NCBI GenBank assembly: GCA_003290165.1
Contig: QNQO01000222.1
Location: forward strand, 124,001 to 188,000
Direction: 5' to 3'
Origin: Berberis thunbergii
Lineage: Eukaryota > Streptophyta > Magnoliopsida > Ranunculales > Berberidaceae
Length of the DNA stretch: 64,000 nucleotides
The number at the start of each line of letters is the position of its first letter. Within the stretch, counting starts at the first letter, position 1. Below, piece by piece: positions 58,505 to 64,000 of the stretch. Both the position numbers and the translations under genes were made by a program. The notes beneath the pieces were generated by a model, which was given only the letters and a program-made list of their open reading frames with translations, made no database searches and was not told the origin of the DNA.

Positions 58505-60390
58505 GATTTACGTCTGTTGGGCACCCAGGGTACCTCCTCTAGTCAAAACTCAAATATCTCAGAGTTGATTGCAAGCAGTGGAATTCCACCCACTTTGGGA
58601 AACTTGATTACCTTATTCATCAACAATAAGTATGTATTGTTGATCGTGATTTATTTAGAGGAAGCCGAGAATCTCTCACTCATGATGAATGGGCTGCCGG
58701 GGAATATAGTAAAGTTGAGCCAGCCAAGTTATTGATTAGGGACTTTATTAGTTGGAAAATGAAGGCTGGATTCAATCGAGTAGAATTGGGGACTTCTGCT
58801 CTAAAGTTCTCCACATCATTGCCAACCACAAAGCTACCATTAACAGAATTGATGCTCTTAGCATCAATGGGCACATTGAATAACAAGAATCAGCCATTGC
58901 TGAGCATATTGTCTCTCACTTTCAAGCTCTGTTCAAGGAAAGGGAAACTTGGAGGCCAAAGTGGAGAGTGTGTTCAATACTTTAGATCTACAACTTTCTG
59001 ATTCCTTGGAAACTCCCATTTCTGAACAAGAGATTGTGAAACCTCAAAAGATCTTTAGTTCTGATGTTGGAGCTGGAATTGATGACTTCCGAGTGAAATT
59101 CTTTGTTGAATTTTGGCCTACTATTAAAACAGACTTTATGGCAGTAGTAGTTGACTTCAACTCTTATTCTTTTCTGGATTGGAGATTGAAGGCCCGTCTG
59201 CATTGGAGCTTTCAGGCTGATCAGTCTTATTTCGTCCATCCCTAAAATTATTTCTAAAGTGATAGCTACTAGACTGAAGCCGATCATGGAAACTTTAGTT
59301 TCTCCTTTCCAGACTGCTACAGTGGAAGGCCGCCAACTACTGGATGGAGCTCTTACTGACAATGAGCTTTTAGACTCTAGAATCAAAGCTAATGTGCCTG
59401 GTATAATCTGTAAAGTGGACTTTGGCAAAGCTTTTGATATAATAAGATGGGCCTTTATTGACTTCAATCTACTCAAAATGGGGTTTTGTCTTAGATGAGA
59501 AGTTGGGTTTTCACCCTTTAGTCCACGGCCTCTTTCTTTATCAAAATTAATGGTGCTCTCACAGGTTTCCTTAAGGCAACTAGGAGTATCAAGCTGGGTT
59601 ATCCGGTCTTTCCCCTGCTTCTCTTTGGGAAGAGAAGCACTCACTCAAATGTTTCTCAGGGCACAACATCTCCAACTCATTTAGGGCTTCAAGGTTTCTA
59701 GGGATGGCAATTCTGTTCCTATTTTACAGTATGCAGATGACACTATTTTTTTCTTGGATCCTTCCTCTAATCAGTTCCAAATGGTACACTTTATCCTTCT
59801 GTGGTTTGAAGTGAGCTCTGGGCCATCTCTTAACTTGCACAAATCAGTGAAATACCCTGTGGGTCCTGTTGATGTGCCGGATACTCTGGGGGGACATTCT
59901 TCATTGCATGGCAATGCAAACTCCCTTATCTTTATTTGGGTCTGCTTCTAGGAGCTAAATACTAGAGCAGACAGACTTGGGAGGCTATGATTGACTAAAT
60001 CCAAAGTAGGCTTGGCTAGTTGTATGGAAGGACAATTATATATCCAAGGCTGGAAGGCTTGCACTCATTAAGAGCACCATCACTAGCATTCCTGTACTCA
60101 TGACCTATCCCCCTTCCTGCATGTTTGGCTAATGACATTAAAAAGATGTGCAAATACCTTATATAGGGAACTAATGGCTCTACTAAACATGAACACTTGG
60201 TCAAGTGAGCAGATATTTGTAAGATAGAGTATGAGAGGTTTAGGATAAAAAAAGCTTAAACATTTCAATCAGGGCTCTTCTTACTGAATAGCTTTGGAAA
60301 TCTGGTAATGAAGAGGTACTCTGGAGAACTATCATTCAACAAAAACATGAGATCCTTCTTAATGGATGGTCCATTAGCAAGGATTATGAT
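58505..60390 (+). pseudogene. LINE ORF2 reverse transcriptase, broken
   Basis: Linker motifs (AKLLIRDFISWKMKAGFNR) lead into RT segments: ETPISEQEIVKPQKIFSSD, ARLHWSFQADQSYF, ATRLKPIMETLVSPFQTA, ICKVDFGKAFDIIRWAFID and the catalytic YADD at about 59730-59741 (LQYADDTIFFLD). RLALIKSTITSIPVLMTYPP (about 60057-60115) and EEVLWRTIIQQKHEILLNGW (about 60310-60370) belong to the RT tail. Many stops and frame changes are present. Confidence 0.88.
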
Positions 60391-60911
60391 TTTTTTTTTC
60401 GAGTTCATTTCGGTTTTCTGATTTTAAGAAATATTACGGTGTGTAAAGAAAAAATATAAAAATTTTGAGGATACATAAAATATATGTAATGAATTTCGAG
60501 GATAGATGGAACATGTGAAAAAAATAAGATGCAAGTAAATAAATCTATTAATCAGATTAAATGAAGCAAACATGAAATCAATATATAAGTAGAAAATCAT
60601 GGGTAGTTTCAAATATCAATATGTAAGTAAAAGTAATGATAATTAGAAAATAACGTGGGTGGTTTCAAAAATCAATAATTAATTAGAAGAATCATAAAAA
60701 AAACCTGAAAATTAAGAAAAAAAAACCCTCGAAAAATGTAATATTTAGTAGTAGGTTTTTGTATTTTTACAAAAAAAAAATAAAAAAATTTACAAATAAA
60801 TTCCAAAATTAACGAAAAAACCTCATTTTTTCAAAAAAACCCTAAAAAAATGTAATTTTCGTTGAAATTTCACGAGATTTTGCAAAATCACATTCCTTAT
60901 GGGTGTAGTTG
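60391..60911. other. A+T-rich insertion or decayed LINE sequence
   Basis: Very A-rich DNA without coding signal separates the LINE RT tail from hAT-like copy 4. It may be another insertion, but its ends were not identified. Confidence 0.4.
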
Positions 60912-60919
60912 GTGGAAAG

Positions 60920-61921
60920 CAAGAAGCATGGACTCTCGGAAAAACCCCTCCAAATCCTAGTAATACGCGTGTCGAATACAGATACGCATGCGATTCGCGG
61001 TTGATACGTATCCGACACGCGGTCAACGTATCGGTCAACGTGACTTGGTCAGGATACGGCCTGGACCCGGTCCGGATACGGTCAGGATTCGGTTGCTAAT
61101 ATTTTTTTTTCAGATCTTGATAAAATCGGACGGTTGAGATCTAAAAGCCCTAATTCCTCTCCCGATTTCATCTTTCTCAACCCACAAACCCAACCATTTG
61201 TAGAGAGGAGGAACCGAGGAAGAAAAGAAAGGACGAGGAACCGAGCCAGAGAGAAATCGAGCAAAGAGAGAGAAACCGAGCCAGAGAGAGAGATCGAGCA
61301 CAGAGAGATCGATCGACTGGGAGAGAGATCGAGTAGGGAGAGAGATTGATCGATTGGGAGGGAGATCGAGTAGGGAGGGAGATCGAGCAGGGAGAGAGAT
61401 CGACTTGTCGCTTTTGCTGTTTCTTCAACCTCGCCTGCACCTCCCATCTTCTTCCTCTTCACTGACTGTAGGTAAAGGTAATAGGGACGATTTTTTTCCT
61501 CTTGCGCAACCAGAAATGAAAGTGAACAAACGTTTGCGTTTGTGTCTGTGTTCGTGTGATGCTTAGGTTTTCTTCTCTTTCATTGTGGATTTGGATTACA
61601 TTGATGTGTTGCGTAGGGTCCAAAAGTTAGGCCCGACCCATATTAGAATCCATTACCCTAGTTTCCACTTATGTACCCAAACTTTTCATTCATTCAAATA
61701 ATTTCATTAATTAAGCTCATTGCATTTAGATGTTTTATATGTTTGGATTATTAATTATTGTTTATGAGTTATGACATTATGTTAATAGTTTTTTAATAAA
61801 ATATAAAAATAAGGTTTGACGTGTCGCCGAGTTTTCGAGTCTTAGTTTTTTGAAAATTGTTCAGTCGCCGTGTCGTATTCGTGTCCGATACGATACGCGT
61901 ATACGAGTCCGTGCATCCTAG
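60920..61921 (-). mobile_element. hAT-like non-autonomous element, CAAGGATGCA family, copy 4
   Basis: It begins CAAGAAGCATGGACTCTCGG and ends GAGTCCGTGCATCCTAG. It is flanked by the perfect 8-bp duplication GTGGAAAG (60912-60919 and 61922-61929). It has the same orientation as copy 2 and, at 1002 bp, is the longest of the family. The centre (61.13-61.49 kb) holds a GAGAGAGATCGAG-type repeat that looks like the 5' leader of a gene. Confidence 0.92.
61235..61410. repeat. GAGAGATCGAG-type minisatellite
   Basis: Imperfect tandem units based on GAGAGAGATCGAG(C/T)(A/G) lie inside hAT-like copy 4. The overlapping Ser/Leu-rich ORFs are by-products. Confidence 0.8.
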
Positions 61922-61929
61922 GTGGAAAG

Positions 61930-62800
61930 CTATCATGGGCTAGTAACCAACCCCTTAAAATCATTTTTCTAGCAATTTATGACTTCTTTGAGAAAAGGTG
62001 GCAACATCTCTCAATTTTACCTGGGTATGCAGAACAATTCCAATTCTTGGGACCTGGCAGTAAGAAGCGAAGTTAAGAAGCGAAGTGAGAGAATCAATTA
62101 CCAAGTTTAATTAAGCTGTTTGATTTATCGTGCAAGATCTCACTTTCTAATGAGGAAGAAGACTGGGTCTGGGAGGACAAACCATGGAAATTCTCAGTTC
62201 ATATCAGCCATCAAAAGCAAGTCTTTCAATCCATACATCTTTCCAATATTGTTTGTGTCCTCCCTTTCTTTGGTAATAAGATATTTTGGTTGAAGAAGTT
62301 CTATAATGATTTTATTCATCTGGGCCTTTGCTCTTGGCAAAGTTCTAACTGTAGATAGATGTCTATAGGCCTGCTGAATTGCTGATTGTTGCTAACAGAT
62401 GTAGCTTTTGTGAGTTTAATCCTGAAAGAATCATCCATCATTTTGTTTTTACTTGCACCCTTTCCCTGAAAATATGGAGTTCCATTTGTGGTGAATCTAC
62501 TAGAGTGTTGCCTATTGGAGATTTTTTCCTTGGATGGGTTCAACAATGGAGGAGAGATGGATGTTGTACAACTGGGTTTTATGCTCCAGAGTTTTACTGG
62601 CAATTGTTTGATTAGTTTGGAAAGAGAGAAACAATAGGAATTTTCGAGCGGTGAAGAATCTTCGTAGTGTTTGTAGAGAGATCAAATCTCTTGTTTGGCA
62701 TTGGGGCAATGTATGGGTGTATTTACAAGGCACCCCCTTTCATACTTACATTTTTTATTGGGCTAGCTTGTTCACTTTGTAATCTCCTTGTATTTTTATG
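61930..62800 (+). pseudogene. LINE ORF2 C-terminus with zinc-binding region
   Basis: It reads EEEDWVWEDKPWKFSVH, then CSFCEFNPERIIHHFVFTC (the C-x2-C...H...C zinc cluster of zf-RVT), KIWSSICGES and finally RERNNRNFRAVKNLRSVC, typical of the end of plant L1 ORF2. Several stops are present. Confidence 0.8.
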
Positions 62801-62809
62801 TATTGTGAC

Positions 62810-63818
62810 CAATGTTCTAAAAATCGCTAGGTGGGCAGCGGGCAGCGAGCAGGGAACTAGCTCTTACGCACCTATTCGATTTTATTTCTTTATTTTAATT
62901 TATAATTTAATACAATGTGCAAAAAATCACCTTGTAAACCCATCCTCCTCTTGAATCGCCAACTCACTAGAATCATAATTCAGTGGACTAGAATCATTCC
63001 TCAACGGACCCGAATTATACCTTAACGGAGTCTTCCCACTATAATCCATAATCCATCTCACAGAAGGATTCTTCTTTCTTACACAAACCTTTCTCATTCA
63101 GCTGATTCCGTGAGTAATCTATATTCTTTGACTCGTAATCGCGTTCCTCCTCACCACTCCTCCCGAACACACCCTCCCATTTCCAAACAAAATCCTAACA
63201 AATCAAGAAAACTCAACATCAAGAATTTCACCAAGAAAACTTCAAGATCGGCTACACAGAGAATTCCATCTCCGAATCCAAACTATGAAGAGTCAAAGAG
63301 CAATTATCACTGAAGATGATGATTGAAGAGGCAAACAAGCGCGTAAGATCTTGTGGAGAGCTCTGACCGATTGGTGGAGAAATTTTCCTGTTGCTCACCT
63401 CAGCTCAACTTTTTCAAATTCATTCATTCCAACTCTCTCACACAAATTCAATTGAACTCATTCATTCATTCCAACTCTCATTAGCGTTAAATTGGGGGCG
63501 AAGGAGGCCATCAATGTCCGTCGAGGTCTGGCTCGGGGTTGATTAGGTTCAGTGGAGGAGGGGAGAGAAGATGAGGTTCTTCTTTTCTTCTACAATTGCT
63601 TTGCAAGTGTGCAACCCTAAGATTGAATGGGAGAGGTGAGGAATACTTTTGACTGTGTTATTTACAACCAGTTAGATGTTTGCAGCAAAAAAAACCCGCC
63701 CAGACCCAATTGCCATGCAGCCCGCCTGGCAGATTTTTTCCACCGCCTAGCCTGTAATTCGGACGTTTCTCAGATGCCCAGCGCTTGGGCCTCGCCTAGG
63801 CCAATTTTTAGAATACTG
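62810..63818. mobile_element. hAT-like element, CAATGTTCTAAAAAT family
   Basis: The left end reads CAATGTTCTAAAAATCG. The complement of the right end reads CAGTATTCTAAAAATTGG. It is flanked by the perfect 8-bp duplication ATTGTGAC (62802-62809 and 63819-63826). The subterminal regions contain matching CGCCTAGG/CCTAGGCG and GGGCAGCGGGC words. It is 1009 bp long with no transposase. It is inserted in the 3' UTR of the LINE. Confidence 0.9.
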
Positions 63819-63890
63819 ATTGTGACCACCGCGGTCACTTTAATTTTAATGAAAATCGCCTACTATTTGACTGATAAAAATATTTATTTG

Positions 63891-64000
63891 GAATGGGACA
63901 TTGAAAGTTACATAACTCACATTCCCCCCCCCCCCCATATTATGAGGGTGTGGAGAACCAAAGTGAAGGGTAGTATTGCTATAGATCTTAACTTTTTTCT
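63891..64000. other. Right flank with a C(13) run
   Basis: No gene was recognised. A run of 13 C lies at 63924-63936. Confidence 0.5.

Larger units (their letters stand above)
53990..63890 (+). mobile_element. L1-type LINE with two ORFs, decayed and heavily interrupted
   Basis: Going left to right: ORF1-like coding sequence (54.0-54.98 kb), endonuclease start (55.6 kb), endonuclease middle (58.0-58.3 kb), RT (58.9-59.9 kb), RT tail (60.0-60.4 kb), the zinc-binding C-terminus (61.9-62.7 kb) and a 3' UTR that resumes after 63819 and ends in A+T-rich sequence near 63890. Four hAT-like elements (54992, 55817, 60920, 62810) separate the pieces. Outer borders are approximate, and no target duplication for the LINE itself was found. 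Confidence 0.8.

Noticed and set aside
61082..61462. Ser/Leu-rich minus-strand ORFs
   Set aside because: They are by-products of the GAGAGATCGAG minisatellite in hAT-like copy 4.
55609..62700. RT and endonuclease pieces as viral genes
   Set aside because: The endonuclease-RT-zinc cluster order and the ORF1/ORF2 layout are those of plant L1-type LINEs, and no viral structural or movement gene is nearby.

Overview
This is nuclear DNA from a flowering plant, most likely a eudicot (the lineage is my inference). The evidence is plant-type split genes with GT-AG introns, plant clades of transposable elements and a high A+T background. No rRNA, tRNA, CRISPR array or bacterial-style operon was recognised. 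Only two host genes can be supported: the 3' half of a RAD1 checkpoint-clamp gene (14.6-15.4 kb) and a gene for a FAR1/MULE-derived DNA-binding protein, whose exons appear to lie at both 34.2-34.7 kb and 52.3-53.7 kb. Most of the remainder is transposable-element sequence, often nested.

Layout. 1-1008: anonymous. 1014-11911: an old Ty3/gypsy element of Tat type in minus orientation, with both LTRs and a GTAAT target duplication. It has lost pol but keeps gag-protease, a block of about five 176-bp tandem repeats and a decayed antisense ORF, which is itself split by a hAT-like element. 12-14.6 kb: anonymous, with a 30-base C run. 14627-15422: RAD1 exons. 15.5-23.5 kb: A+T-rich, with a MITE and a heptamer minisatellite. 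23539-33735: a complete-ended CACTA (En/Spm) transposon with AGA target duplications, decayed TNP2-like and TNPA-like genes, an internal 758-bp tandem duplication and a captured cytochrome P450 fragment.

34219-53713: the FAR1/MULE-like gene. Its apparent 17.5-kb intron is filled with LINE fragments, a 5'-truncated RTE LINE, three hAT-like elements, a minus-strand L1-type LINE and a young chromovirus LTR retrotransposon (47378-52078). The chromovirus LTRs differ at 5 of 509 positions, and its pol lacks reverse transcriptase although the reading frame stays open. 53.99-63.89 kb: a decayed L1-type LINE in plus orientation, broken up by four hAT-like elements.

The most distinctive signals are several hAT-like non-autonomous families, delimited by 8-bp target duplications, that sit mainly in or next to LINEs; the RT-less but open gag-pol frame of the young chromovirus; the phase-matched split host gene; and the CACTA element carrying P450 sequence.
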